The notes under the pieces were generated by a model that saw only the letters and a program-made list of their open reading frames with translations, made no database searches and had not been told where the DNA came from. Shown here one piece after another: positions 45,254-53,550 of a stretch of 54,275 nucleotides of DNA. This stretch comes from CAZXEU01 sp964639665. GTDB taxonomy: Bacteria > Bacteroidota > Rhodothermia > Rhodothermales > Bin80. The position numbers were made by a program, and so were the translations under genes. The stretch lies in assembly GCA_964639665.1 (NCBI GenBank), contig CAZXEU010000029.1:1-54275 (forward strand). Direction: 5' to 3'. The number at the start of each line of letters is the position of its first letter. The stretch's first letter is position 1.

Positions 45254-45584
45254 TTTCCGGCTCCATCGTCTCCAACGCTTTGCGAAGCTCAGCCAGATCC
45301 CTGTGCTGTCCTTCACGGGCAGCGGCGTCCATGCCAAGGCGAAATACACGCGCCGCCCGGGTATGGTTGCCCTGGGCCAGATACAGCTTGCCCAGATGGT
45401 AATACGTGCCCGTGTATTCAGGCACGGCCGCCATGAGACCCTCGTAGTACGACTGCGCCCGCGCCAGCTCTCCCCGCTTTGCGTATTCCTGCGCCAGGGC
45501 AAAGCGCGTGAATGCGTCCTTGGGATCCGCCCGATAAAACTCAAGCAGCCTGGCGAGCCGGTCCTCCGCCATCTCGGCTACCAT
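45246..45584 (-). CDS. Small TPR-repeat protein
   Basis: A 112-residue protein made of two to three tetratricopeptide repeats, for example DAFTRFALAQEYAKRGELARAQSYYEGLM and YYHLGKLYLAQGNHTRAARVFRLGM. These helical hairpins bind other proteins. It has no signal peptide. Its start overlaps the end of the TPM gene (ATG at 45584; a second ATG at 45572 is also possible) and its end overlaps the CPBP protease gene, so the three are probably co-translated and may act together at the membrane. Confidence 0.85.
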   Translation of the reverse strand: MVAEMAEDRLARLLEFYRADPKDAFTRFALAQEYAKRGELARAQSYYEGLMAAVPEYTGTYYHLGKLYLAQGNHTRAARVFRLGMDAAAREGQHRDLAELRKALETMEPENG

Positions 45585-46372
45585 CCTCCTCCTGCACCGC
45601 CGCCGCCAAATCCACCTCCTCCAAAGCCTCCTCCAAAACCGCCACCGCCCAATCCTCCTCCGAAGCTTCCTCCCATTCCCCCGCCGCCCCGAAAGCCACT
45701 TCCGAGCGCGGCCCCGGCAATGAATGCCCAGGGTACGTCGCTCCGGCCGCGGCCACGGCCGCGGCCGCCACCGTGCTTTCCGCCGGCAAAAGCACTCAGC
45801 AAAAGCACCATAACTATCAAGAAGAATAGAACGCCGAAGACGCCGTTGCCCTGAGTACTGCCTGTCGGCGAACCATCGGCCGTGAATTCGCCGGCGGCGG
45901 CCCGCATGAGAGCTTCTGTGCCGAGTGCAAGACCCTCATAGAAACGCCCCTGCCGAAAAAGCGGCGTAATGATCTCGCGAACAACGCGCCCGGCCAGCGC
46001 ATCGGGAATAGATCCCTCGAGTCCGTAGCCGGTGGCAATAAAAACCTTGCGGTCATCTCTGGAAACCAGCACTACGGCACCATTGTCCTCCTCGCCTTGC
46101 CCGACGCCCCACTGGTCTCCGAGCTCCGTGGCATAGGCAGCAATGTCTGCTCCGCCCAGATCCGGCAGGGTTACAACCACGATCTGCGTGGAGGTGGTGT
46201 CCGCATAATCGCGCAGACGCCTGGTCAGAAGTTCTTCCTCTGTGCGCGAGAGCAGATCACCTGCGTCCGTAACTATGGCCCCGGAGGGCGCCATAACCTG
46301 CAAGCCTTGCGCCTGGCTGGCGGCCGACACAAGCAGGCTCGCCAGCAGCAGGAATGATCTGTTCGGGATCAT
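45578..46372 (-). CDS. TPM-domain protein (YgcG family)
   Basis: A 264-residue protein with a signal peptide (LLASLLVSAASQAQG), a TPM domain (TDAGDLLSRTEEELLTRRLRDYADTTSTQIVVVTLPDL, then WGVGQGEEDNGAVVLVSRDDRKVFIATGYGLEG), one membrane helix (FGVLFFLIVMVLLLSAF) and a C-terminal tail of about 60 residues that is almost all Gly, Phe and Ala. This is the standard YgcG plan; TPM domains have been linked to photosystem repair and envelope quality control. It overlaps lemA upstream by four bases, a common pairing. Confidence 0.93.
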   Translation of the reverse strand: MIPNRSFLLLASLLVSAASQAQGLQVMAPSGAIVTDAGDLLSRTEEELLTRRLRDYADTTSTQIVVVTLPDLGGADIAAYATELGDQWGVGQGEEDNGAVVLVSRDDRKVFIATGYGLEGSIPDALAGRVVREIITPLFRQGRFYEGLALGTEALMRAAAGEFTADGSPTGSTQGNGVFGVLFFLIVMVLLLSAFAGGKHGGGRGRGRGRSDVPWAFIAGAALGSGFRGGGGMGGSFGGGLGGGGFGGGFGGGGFGGGGAGGGW

Positions 46373-46974
46373 GAGCTGAAGTCCACTGTCGGAGCTTGCT
46401 CAGCACCCTCTTCCGCTTCAAAGAAGGGTCGGCGGTCGTGGCCAAACATCCCGGCGACCAACACGGCGGGGAAGCGTCGAATGCGCGTATTGTAACTGCG
46501 AACAGACTCGTTGTAGCGCGTACGGGCCACGTTTATCCGGTTCTCGGTTCCTTCCAGTTGCACCTGCAGGTCGCGGAAAGCCTCGGTAGCCCGCAATTCG
46601 GGATAGTTTTCGCTGACGACCAGGAGCCTGCCAAGCGCTCCGCCCAGCTGCGCCTGAGCCGCCTGAAAGGCCTGCAGCTTCGAAGGGTCGGACAAGTCGT
46701 CGGCACTCAGCGTGATTCCCGTCGCTTGCGCACGGGCGCGCGTGACAGACTCCAGGGTCTGACTTTCAAATTCGCTGGCCCCCCGTACTGTGTTTACCAG
46801 GTTGGGAATCAGGTCGCTGCGGCGCTGGTACGCGGTCTCGACGTTGCCCCATGCTTCATCCAGGCTTTCTTCCTCGGAGACGAGGCTGTTGTAGGTTCCA
46901 ACCCCCATGCAGCCTCCAAAAAGGGCCAGCAGCAGCACGACAACCAGCCCAATGGATCCTTTGCTTCGTAACAT
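46369..46974 (-). CDS. lemA: LemA-family membrane protein
   Basis: A 201-residue protein with an N-terminal helix (GLVVVLLLALFGGCMGVGTYN) and a long coiled-coil part: YNSLVSEEESLDEAWGNVETAYQRRSDLIPNLVNTV, RARAQATG, and LGRLLVVSENYPELRATEAFRDLQVQLEGTENRI. These are the classic LemA stretches. The biochemical role is poorly understood. It precedes the TPM gene with a four-base overlap. Confidence 0.95.
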   Translation of the reverse strand: MLRSKGSIGLVVVLLLALFGGCMGVGTYNSLVSEEESLDEAWGNVETAYQRRSDLIPNLVNTVRGASEFESQTLESVTRARAQATGITLSADDLSDPSKLQAFQAAQAQLGGALGRLLVVSENYPELRATEAFRDLQVQLEGTENRINVARTRYNESVRSYNTRIRRFPAVLVAGMFGHDRRPFFEAEEGAEQAPTVDFSS

Positions 46975-46994
46975 GGCAGACTTTTTTCTTTTGC

Positions 46995-47441
46995 CTACGA
47001 TGCGTCCGCTGCGCGGTTTCGGGTGTGCGCGTCCAGGTACTCCTGCAGGATGATGCCCGCTGCCGCAGCGTCTATTCGTTCCCTGGAAACAGGCCGGCCG
47101 GTGCCGCGCAAGACGTCTTTGGCCTCCTCCGACGTATAGCGCTCATCCCACTTGATGAATTGTACACCGGGAAGCTGCCTTCGCAGCCGGTTGATGTATT
47201 GCTGAACCCGATCTGTGGCAATGCCCTCGCTGCCGTCCTCCATGAGCGGCCAACCCACAACAACTACGGCGATGCCCTCTTCGGCATGCAGCCGCTCGAG
47301 CCGACTTACGGCCGCGGACTGGGAAAACGTGCCGAATGGCTGCGCGAACATCCGCATCGGATCCGCCAGAGCCAGCCCGACGCGCTTGGTACCAAAGTCC
47401 ACGGACGCGACGCGACCGTTAGTGGTGGTCTGCATCGGCAC
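46995..47441 (-). CDS. ruvX: RuvX/YqgF Holliday-junction resolvase-like protein
   Basis: A 148-residue RNase-H-fold protein: VASVDFGTKRVGLALADP at the start with the first catalytic Asp, VVVGWPLMEDGSEG, and FIKWDERYTSEEA with the second acidic residues. YqgF/RuvX takes part in 16S rRNA 5' maturation (YqgF) and was first proposed as a junction resolvase. The ATG at 47435 (two codons in) is an alternative start. It overlaps the HU gene by 23 bases. Confidence 0.92.
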   Translation of the reverse strand: MPMQTTTNGRVASVDFGTKRVGLALADPMRMFAQPFGTFSQSAAVSRLERLHAEEGIAVVVVGWPLMEDGSEGIATDRVQQYINRLRRQLPGVQFIKWDERYTSEEAKDVLRGTGRPVSRERIDAAAAGIILQEYLDAHTRNRAADAS

Positions 47442-47784
47442 TCGCTTCCGGAACCGAATACCTGAGCTCCCGAAGCGGCTTCTGCAGCCTTTCGCGAATC
47501 CGCTTTCCGGGCCTGAAGTGCGTCTTCCTGCGGCTAGGCACGAAGATCGTTTCGTTGGTCCTGGGATTGCGCGCCTTGGGCTTGGCTCTCGTCTTCTTTA
47601 CCTCCAGCACGCCGAAGCCGCGCAGCTCGATGCGGATCTCGGGATCCGCCTCCATCAGCATGTCAGCAAGAACCTCCAGGACTTCGTTTACCCACGGCTC
47701 GCTTTCTTCAAGCCGAGTGCCCATGCGCGCCGCAACCCGCCGCGAGACATCCTTCTTGACCAGGGTAGCAACTTTCTCGCCCAT
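47419..47784 (-). CDS. HU/IHF-type DNA-binding protein
   Basis: A 121-residue histone-like protein. ATLVKKDVSRRVAARMG opens the helical body, IELRGFGVLEVKKTRAKPKARNPRTNE is the beta-ribbon arm with the conserved RNPRT and Pro, and TIFVPSRRKTHFRPGK ends the core. Typical HU is about 90 residues; this one has roughly 25 extra at the C-terminus. It bends DNA. Whether it is closer to HU or IHF is not clear. Confidence 0.92.
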   Translation of the reverse strand: MGEKVATLVKKDVSRRVAARMGTRLEESEPWVNEVLEVLADMLMEADPEIRIELRGFGVLEVKKTRAKPKARNPRTNETIFVPSRRKTHFRPGKRIRERLQKPLRELRYSVPEASADADHH

Positions 47785-47849
47785 CAGATTGTCGCCGGTT
47801 CGGAAAGTGACCCGTACAAGCTACGAATATCGGACAACTACCTGCTCCA

Positions 47850-50081
47850 CTACTCTTCAAACCGGTATACGCCGTGTATGGAGTCGAGGCCTTTCAGACG
47901 ATCCATCAATCTGCGCAGGTGCTGCAGGTCACTTACGTACAGCACGATGGTTCCTTCAAAAATACCGTCCCTCGTGTCCACGGTAATGGACCGTATGTTG
48001 GTCTTGAGGTTACGGGAAATGACCGTCGTAAGATCGTGCACGATGCCGACGCGGTCCTCGCCCACCACCCGCAGGCCGGCAACGAAATGCACGTCTTTCT
48101 GCCGGCTCCAGTCACAGGCTTGTATGCGGTCAGCGTGATTTACCAACAGGTGCGACGCATTGCGGCAGCTGGTTCGATGAATCTTGATGGTGCCCGTCCG
48201 GCTCGCATAACCGAAAACCGAGTCTCCCGGGATGGGATTGCAGCAAGCGGCATAGGAGACTGCCAAACCTGCCACCCGCTCCCCGTTGATTAGCAGCGCA
48301 CCCTGGCCTGTAACGCGGGCATGCTCCTTGAAGGCCTTGTACTCCTTGGCAGAGGCATCACGCTCCGGCTCTTCCTCGGTGCGGACCTCGCCCGTCTTGA
48401 CCAGGTGAACAAGCTCGCTGATGTCGAAGAGTCCCGAAGCGATTTCGTAGAACATTTGCTTCGGACTCTGATACCTGAATTTGTTGGCGTAGCGCACCAG
48501 CTCCGCTTCGCTGACATTTAGCCGGGCCCGACGGGCCTTCTTCTCCCACAGCCGTCGTCCGTAGCTTACCGCGACTCTCCGCTCCTCGTTGATCCAGTGA
48601 CGGATACGGCTTCTCGCCTTGTGGGTGACCACAAACTTGATCCAGTCCGGATTGGGCGTCTGCTTCTTGGACGTAATGATCTCCACCTGGTCGCCGCTCT
48701 TCAGTGGATGCGACAGTGGCACCATCTTGCCATTGACCTTGGCTCCTATGCATTGGAAGCCGACGTCCGTGTGGATCTGGAATGCAAAGTCTACGGGAGT
48801 GGCCTTGGTCGGCAGCGTCTTGAGATCTCCACTCGGCGTAAATACGTAGATCTCGTCCGTATAGAGGTTGAGACTGAATTCCTGCACGAATTCCGCGGCA
48901 TGATCTGCGTCCGGGTTCTCGATCAGGTCCTTGACCCAGGCCAGGAATTGGTCCATTTCCTGGTCGGTCTTGTCCACGCCTTCCTTGTACTTCCAGTGGG
49001 CCGCGACGCCGCGCTCTGCCACTTCGTGCATCTCCATGGTCCGAATCTGCACTTCGACCTTCCGCCCTCCCGGACCAAGGACCGTGGTGTGCAGGCTCTG
49101 GTAACCGTTTGACTTGGGCACCGAAATAAAATCCCGGAAGCGCTCGGGAAGGGGCTGGTACAGATCCGTGACGATCGAATACACCCTCCAGCAATCCTCC
49201 TTGCCAAGGCGACCGGTCGACTTCAGCACCACTCGGATGGCAAACAGGTCGTAAATCTCTTCAATGGGCTTGTCTTGCGCCTTCATCTTGCGATAGATCG
49301 ACTGCACATTCTTCGATCTGCCGTAGATGTCGAATTCGAAGCCGTAGGCCAGCAATCGCTCCTTGACCGGAGCGATGAAGCTCTTTATGTACGCGGCGCG
49401 TTCCTGCCTGGTGGCTTTGAGGCCTCGTACGATTCCGTAATAGGCCTCCTTTTCAAGTATGCGCAGGGACAAATCCTCCAGCTCGTTCTTGATGGTTTGC
49501 AACCCGAATCGATGCGCGAGCGGCGCAAAAAGCATGGCCGTTTCGGAGGCAACCTTGAGCTGCTTTCGTTCGGGCAGGGAATCGAGCGTACGCATGTTGT
49601 GCAGCCGGTCGGCAAACTTGACCAGGATCACGCGCACGTCCTGGGCCATGGAGAGCATCAGCTTCCGGACGTTTTCCGCCTGCCCCAGCCCCCAGGTCGC
49701 GAAAACGCCGCGTATTTTGGTCAGCCCGTCAATGAGCATGGCCAGCGTTTCCCCGAATTCAGACCGGACAAGCTCCAGCGTTACCTCCGTGTCCTCTACC
49801 ACATCATGCAGGAGTGCCGCGGCCACGCTGGTGTCATCGAAGCCGATGTCACGGGCCACGATCTTGGCCACTTCAATCGGATGGACGAAATAAGGCTCGC
49901 CGGACCTGCGGAAATCGTTGCGGTGCGCCCAGTAGCTAAGCCGGAATGCCCGCTGGATCATGTCCTCGTCCACCCTAGTCAAGCGTTGGCGACACATGTG
50001 CAGGAGCTCATCGAGCGAGTGCTCGAAAGAGTCCGGAATCCTCACGCCGGCGCCTTTTACTATGGCCGAGGTCTTGAGCAT
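47850..50081 (-). CDS. rel: Bifunctional (p)ppGpp synthetase/hydrolase (Rel/SpoT)
   Basis: A 743-residue stringent-response enzyme. The N-terminal HD hydrolase is intact (FVHPIEVAKIVARDIGFDDTSVAAALLHDVVEDTEVTLE, near 65-105). The synthetase follows with YGRSKNVQSIYRKMKAQ, DLFAIRVVL and NGYQSLHTTVLGPGG, then a TGS domain (VFTPSGDLKTLPTKATPVDFAFQIHTDVG). Near the C-terminus are YAACCNPIPGD with GTIKIHRTSCRNA, and an ACT domain. Both hydrolase and synthetase motifs being present argues for a bifunctional enzyme. It is the only ppGpp enzyme in the window and is convergent neither with its neighbours nor overlapping them. Confidence 0.96.
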   Translation of the reverse strand: MLKTSAIVKGAGVRIPDSFEHSLDELLHMCRQRLTRVDEDMIQRAFRLSYWAHRNDFRRSGEPYFVHPIEVAKIVARDIGFDDTSVAAALLHDVVEDTEVTLELVRSEFGETLAMLIDGLTKIRGVFATWGLGQAENVRKLMLSMAQDVRVILVKFADRLHNMRTLDSLPERKQLKVASETAMLFAPLAHRFGLQTIKNELEDLSLRILEKEAYYGIVRGLKATRQERAAYIKSFIAPVKERLLAYGFEFDIYGRSKNVQSIYRKMKAQDKPIEEIYDLFAIRVVLKSTGRLGKEDCWRVYSIVTDLYQPLPERFRDFISVPKSNGYQSLHTTVLGPGGRKVEVQIRTMEMHEVAERGVAAHWKYKEGVDKTDQEMDQFLAWVKDLIENPDADHAAEFVQEFSLNLYTDEIYVFTPSGDLKTLPTKATPVDFAFQIHTDVGFQCIGAKVNGKMVPLSHPLKSGDQVEIITSKKQTPNPDWIKFVVTHKARSRIRHWINEERRVAVSYGRRLWEKKARRARLNVSEAELVRYANKFRYQSPKQMFYEIASGLFDISELVHLVKTGEVRTEEEPERDASAKEYKAFKEHARVTGQGALLINGERVAGLAVSYAACCNPIPGDSVFGYASRTGTIKIHRTSCRNASHLLVNHADRIQACDWSRQKDVHFVAGLRVVGEDRVGIVHDLTTVISRNLKTNIRSITVDTRDGIFEGTIVLYVSDLQHLRRLMDRLKGLDSIHGVYRFEE

Positions 50082-50145
50082 GATGCTAGGGCTGACATAT
50101 TCTCAACAAGAGTAGCCACAAGCGGTTTCCCGGCGGGGTGGCCAC

Positions 50146-50180
50146 AAAAAAACCCGGCAAGGCTGGCACCTCCCGGGTTC
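50146..50180 (-). terminator. Intrinsic terminator of the alpha ribosomal operon
   Basis: On the minus strand, AACCCGG and CCGGGTT form a strong GC stem around a 15-base loop, directly followed by a run of seven T residues (plus-strand As at 50146-50152). It lies about 22 bases after the rplQ stop codon and so closes the operon. Confidence 0.88.
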
Positions 50181-50201
50181 GGTTGTCCGCGCGCAAGGCT
50201 C

Positions 50202-50654
50202 CTATTCGGAGTCTTCCTCGACGGGTGGCGCTTCAGCGCGACGACCGCTGCGCCGGGTGCGGCGCCGGCGAGACCGCCGCGTCTCCACCTCGGAATCATT
50301 GAAGTCCACGAGTTCCAGCACGGCCATCTCGGCTCCGTCTCCGGTGCGCTGGCCGAGCTTGACCACACGCGTATAGCCTCCCGGACGATCGCCCACACGT
50401 TCGGCAACCTCTGAAAAAAGCTCGGCCGTAGCGTGCTTGTCTCGCAAGCGCCGGAAGACGCTTCGCCGATTGTGGGTCGTATCCTCCTTGGACCTCGTGA
50501 TGAGCGGCTCCACGAACACCCGGGTCGCCTTCGCCTTGGCAAGCGTGGTACGTATACGCTTGTGCAGGATCACGGCGCCGGAGAGCGCGGCGAGCGTCGC
50601 TGCGCGATGGGAACTCGTCCGGCCAAGCTTGTGACCCTTCCTGGCGTGTCGCAT
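50202..50654 (-). CDS. rplQ: 50S ribosomal protein L17
   Basis: A 150-residue protein with the L17 start MRHARKGHKLGRTSSHRAATLAAL, then FVEPLITRSK and KLGQRTGDGAEMAVLELVDF. Family members are about 120 residues; here the last 25 or so residues are a basic/acidic low-complexity tail (RSRRRRTRRSGRR then EEDSE). Last gene of the operon, 16 bases after rpoA, ahead of the terminator. Confidence 0.97.
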   Translation of the reverse strand: MRHARKGHKLGRTSSHRAATLAALSGAVILHKRIRTTLAKAKATRVFVEPLITRSKEDTTHNRRSVFRRLRDKHATAELFSEVAERVGDRPGGYTRVVKLGQRTGDGAEMAVLELVDFNDSEVETRRSRRRRTRRSGRRAEAPPVEEDSE

Positions 50655-50670
50655 GATCCTTACCTCGCTG

Positions 50671-51651
50671 TCAGGCTTCGTCCTCTTCGTAGGGCGTCAC
50701 ATCCATGCCGAAATTCAGGCCCCGGTCTTCCAGGACCACCACGAGTTCCTGAAGCGACTTGCGCCCGAAATTGCGGAACTTCAGCATCTCCTGCTCACCG
50801 CGCCGCACGAGGTCACCGATGGTCTTTATGTTGGCGGCCTTGAGACAATTCTGTGCCCGCACGGACAATTCCAGGTCTTCGACAGACTGTGCCAGCATCT
50901 CGCGCGTGCGCTGCGACTGGGCATCTATCGTACCGGACTTCATGGCTGCTATCGGGACGGCGTCCATGGAAAGAAACAGGTTGACATGATCACGCAGGAT
51001 CAAGGCGGCCTGCGTAAGCGCCTCGTCCGGCTGTACGGATCCGTCCGTGGATATCTCGATCTCCAGACGCTCGTAGTTGATCTTCTGTCCTACGCGTGTC
51101 GGCTTGACCGTATAGCGCACGTTCTTGATCGGCGTATACACGGCATCAATGGCAATGACGCCGATCGGGTCATCCGCCCGCTTGTTCTCGTCGGCCGGTA
51201 CGTAGCCTCGGCCCTGCTCCACACGTAGTTCCACGGCAAAGCTGGCTTCCGGGCCTAGCGTGGCTATGTGATGGTCGGGATTCAGCACCTCGTATTCGGA
51301 GGTAGCCTCGTCCAGGTCACCGGCGGTCCACGCGCCGGGACCCTTGACGCGCAAGTGGATTGCGCCGCTTGCGTAATCCCGCGCCTTGAAGCGAACACCC
51401 TTCAGATTGAGAATGATATCCGCTACGTCCTCCGTCACGCCGTCAATCGTGGAGAATTCGTGCTGCACGCCGTCGATTCTGACCGCCGTGACCACTACAC
51501 CCCTCAGAGAGGACAGCAGAACGCGGCGAAGCGCGTTGCCAATAGTGACGCCGAAGCCGCGCTCCAGCGGCTGGATCACGAAACTCCCATAAGAACGGGT
51601 CGCTTTCTGTGCAAAGACGCCTTCGGGCATCTGGATTCCGTAGTCGCTCAT
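50671..51651 (-). CDS. rpoA: RNA polymerase alpha subunit
   Basis: 326 residues. The N-terminal dimerisation domain has GFGVTIGNALRRVLLSSLRG and the beta-prime/beta contacts; the C-terminal domain (alpha-CTD) has LSVRAQNCLKAANIKTIGDLV and FGRKSLQEL, used for DNA and activator contacts. Position between rpsD and rplQ is standard. Confidence 0.98.
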   Translation of the reverse strand: MSDYGIQMPEGVFAQKATRSYGSFVIQPLERGFGVTIGNALRRVLLSSLRGVVVTAVRIDGVQHEFSTIDGVTEDVADIILNLKGVRFKARDYASGAIHLRVKGPGAWTAGDLDEATSEYEVLNPDHHIATLGPEASFAVELRVEQGRGYVPADENKRADDPIGVIAIDAVYTPIKNVRYTVKPTRVGQKINYERLEIEISTDGSVQPDEALTQAALILRDHVNLFLSMDAVPIAAMKSGTIDAQSQRTREMLAQSVEDLELSVRAQNCLKAANIKTIGDLVRRGEQEMLKFRNFGRKSLQELVVVLEDRGLNFGMDVTPYEEDEA

Positions 51652-51680
51652 TGTAATCGGGTTAGGAGAAAGGACGGCTC

Positions 51681-52283
51681 CTACTTGGAATACAACTCGA
51701 CGATGAGTTGCTCTTGGATGTTTTCCGGGATGTCGGCCCGGCTGGGATAGTCCAGGAATTTGCCCCTTAGCTGCCTGCGCTCTAGTTCCAGCCAGGGGAA
51801 AGAGCGGCGATGCAGGCGCACATTGTCATGGAATATGCCGGACTGCCGGCTTCTGGGCCGAACCGTCAATACGTCGCCAGGACGCAATTGGTAGGACGGA
51901 ATGTTCACCACGCGGTCGTTGACCATGATGTGGCCATGCGTAACGAACTGGCGGGCCTGCCGCCTCGTGGCACCAATGCCCAGACGAAATACGGTGTTGT
52001 CGAGACGCGCCTCGAGGAACCGGAGCAGGTTCTCGCCGGTGACGCCCTTCTTGCGGGCCGCCTTTTCGAAGAGGTTGCGAAACTGGCGCTCAAGCATGCC
52101 ATAGGTATGCTTCGCCTTCTGCTTTTCCTTGAGCTGGACTGCATATTCGCTTTCACGGCGCCGCCGCGCGCGACCGTGCTGGCCCGGCGGGTTGGGCTTG
52201 CGCTCCAGCGCCTTGCTCGGGCCGAAAATTGGCTCCTTGAACCGTCGCGCAATCTTTTGCTTGGGTCCTCTGTAACGGGCCAT
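51681..52283 (-). CDS. rpsD: 30S ribosomal protein S4
   Basis: 200 residues, with the S4 RNA-binding core LLRFLEARLDNTVFRLGIGATRRQARQFVTHGHIMVND. The N-terminus MARYRGPKQKIARRF lacks the four zinc-binding cysteines of the C+ form, so this is the zinc-free type. It initiates assembly of the 30S body and in many bacteria represses its operon. Confidence 0.98.
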   Translation of the reverse strand: MARYRGPKQKIARRFKEPIFGPSKALERKPNPPGQHGRARRRRESEYAVQLKEKQKAKHTYGMLERQFRNLFEKAARKKGVTGENLLRFLEARLDNTVFRLGIGATRRQARQFVTHGHIMVNDRVVNIPSYQLRPGDVLTVRPRSRQSGIFHDNVRLHRRSFPWLELERRQLRGKFLDYPSRADIPENIQEQLIVELYSK

Positions 52284-52316
52284 GTCAGTTATACCTGCCG
52301 GTTAAGGGATGAACCA

Positions 52317-52724
52317 TCACACGCGCCGCCGCTTCGGAGGCCGGCAGCCGTTGTGCGGAATGGGCGTGATGTCCCGAATGGCCGCTATCTCCAGTCCAGA
52401 GGTTGACAGCGCCCTGATGGCAGACTCCCGACCGGAGCCGGGACCCTTGACGTATACTTCTACGCGGCGCAGTCCCAGATCATAGGCTTCCGTGGCGGCC
52501 GTCGTCGAGGCCACTTGCGCAGCGTAAGGGGTACTCTTGCGGCTTCCCTTGAAGCCTTCCTTGCCGGAGCTGGACCAGGAAATACAGTTGCCGTACTGGT
52601 CCGTGACCGTGATGATGACGTTGTTGAATGTGGAGCGAATGAATACCATGCCGTTGGATTCCACCACGACATTCTTCCTGCGCACCCGTGCGGTGCGCTG
52701 TCGCCTGACCTGCCGTTTTGCCAT
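52317..52724 (-). CDS. rpsK: 30S ribosomal protein S11
   Basis: 135 residues, with SNGMVFIRSTFNNVIITVTDQYGN, SGKEGFKGSRKSTPYAAQ and the C-terminal DITPIPHNGCRPPKRRRV typical of S11. It sits in the platform of the small subunit. Normal length and operon position. Confidence 0.98.
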   Translation of the reverse strand: MAKRQVRRQRTARVRRKNVVVESNGMVFIRSTFNNVIITVTDQYGNCISWSSSGKEGFKGSRKSTPYAAQVASTTAATEAYDLGLRRVEVYVKGPGSGRESAIRALSTSGLEIAAIRDITPIPHNGCRPPKRRRV

Positions 52725-52739
52725 TTGGGAGTGCCGGAT

Positions 52740-53120
52740 TTACTTGCGTGGCGCCTTCTTCTTGCCCGCCACCGTCTTCTTGCGCCCCTTGCGCGTGCGC
52801 GCATTGGTTTGCGTTCGCTGGCCCCGAACGGGCAATCCGCGACGATGCCGCAGCCCCCTGTAGGAACCGATGTCCATCAGCCGCTTGATGTTCATGTGCA
52901 CCTCGGAGCGGAGCGGCCCCTCGACCAGATAGTGATCTTCCACCAGTCTGCGAACCTTCTTGGTCTGGTCCTCCGTCCATTCTTCCGGGTGCCGGTCAGG
53001 ATCGAGGCCTACACGCTCCAGAATCTCGACGGCTCTCGACCTTCCGATGCCGTAAATCGACGTAAGCGCTATTTCGCCGCGCTTGCGAGGAGGAACATCT
53101 ACTCCCGCTATTCTTGGCAT
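52740..53120 (-). CDS. rpsM: 30S ribosomal protein S13
   Basis: 126 residues, with MPRIAGVDVPPRKRGEIALTSIYGIG and the C-terminal GLRHRRGLPVRGQRTQTNARTRKG stretch that contacts the P-site tRNA. It has the usual lysine-rich tail. Normal operon position between rpmJ and rpsK. Confidence 0.98.
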   Translation of the reverse strand: MPRIAGVDVPPRKRGEIALTSIYGIGRSRAVEILERVGLDPDRHPEEWTEDQTKKVRRLVEDHYLVEGPLRSEVHMNIKRLMDIGSYRGLRHRRGLPVRGQRTQTNARTRKGRKKTVAGKKKAPRK

Positions 53121-53143
53121 AATGCTACCTCGGCCAGAGGCTT

Positions 53144-53260
53144 CTAGCCCTGGCGCTGCTTGTTTCGGGGGTTCTTCTTGTTTATGACATAGAGGCGACC
53201 CTTGCGGCGGACAATCTTGTCATCCGAACTCCGCTTCTTGATACTTGCTCGTACTTTCAT
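53144..53260 (-). CDS. rpmJ: 50S ribosomal protein L36 (zinc-free form)
   Basis: A short gene of 38 codons that is easy to miss: MKVRASIKKRSSDDKIVRRKG at the start and NKKNPRNKQRQG at the end. The zinc-binding form has Cys at 11, 14 and 27 and a His near 32; here those positions are not Cys, so it is a zinc-free L36. It lies between infA and rpsM, as expected. Confidence 0.95.
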   Translation of the reverse strand: MKVRASIKKRSSDDKIVRRKGRLYVINKKNPRNKQRQG

Positions 53261-53331
53261 GGCCGTCGTGATTAGTCTACGGAGAGGCGCTCAAGCCCAA
53301 TAGTACGCTGGCACTTGCCATTGGTTCAAGG

Positions 53332-53550
53332 CTATTTGTACCGGTAGACAATGCGACCCTTGGTAAGGTCAAAGGGCGACAGCTCTACCTTTACCCGGTC
53401 CCCGGGCAGGATCTTGATGTAGTACATGCGCATCTTGCCGGAGAGGAGTCCGAGAATCGCATGGCCGTTCTCAAGTCGCACGCGGAACTGCGCATTGGGC
53501 AGGGCCTCGATCACTTCTCCGTCCAGCTCGATGGATTTCTGCTTAGCCAT
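53332..53550 (-). CDS. infA: Translation initiation factor IF-1
   Basis: 72 residues, a single OB-fold: KSIELDGEVIEALPNAQFRVRLENGH then GDRVKVELSPFDLTKGRIVYRYK. Standard length. Its start overlaps the end of map by eight bases. Confidence 0.98.
   Translation of the reverse strand: MAKQKSIELDGEVIEALPNAQFRVRLENGHAILGLLSGKMRMYYIKILPGDRVKVELSPFDLTKGRIVYRYK

Noticed and set aside
44525..45544. Longer upstream start for the CPBP protease (339 codons)
   Set aside because: The extra part is an Arg/Trp-rich off-frame reading of the TPR gene; the ATG at 45253 gives the family-like N-terminus.
45590..45720. Repetitive CCTCC-type sequence that could suggest a repeat array
   Set aside because: It encodes the Gly-rich tail of the TPM-domain protein in frame; there are no spacers or CRISPR-like repeats.
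49275..50414. Plus-strand open frame of about 380 codons
   Set aside because: Antisense to rel and rplQ, both certain; it also crosses the terminator.
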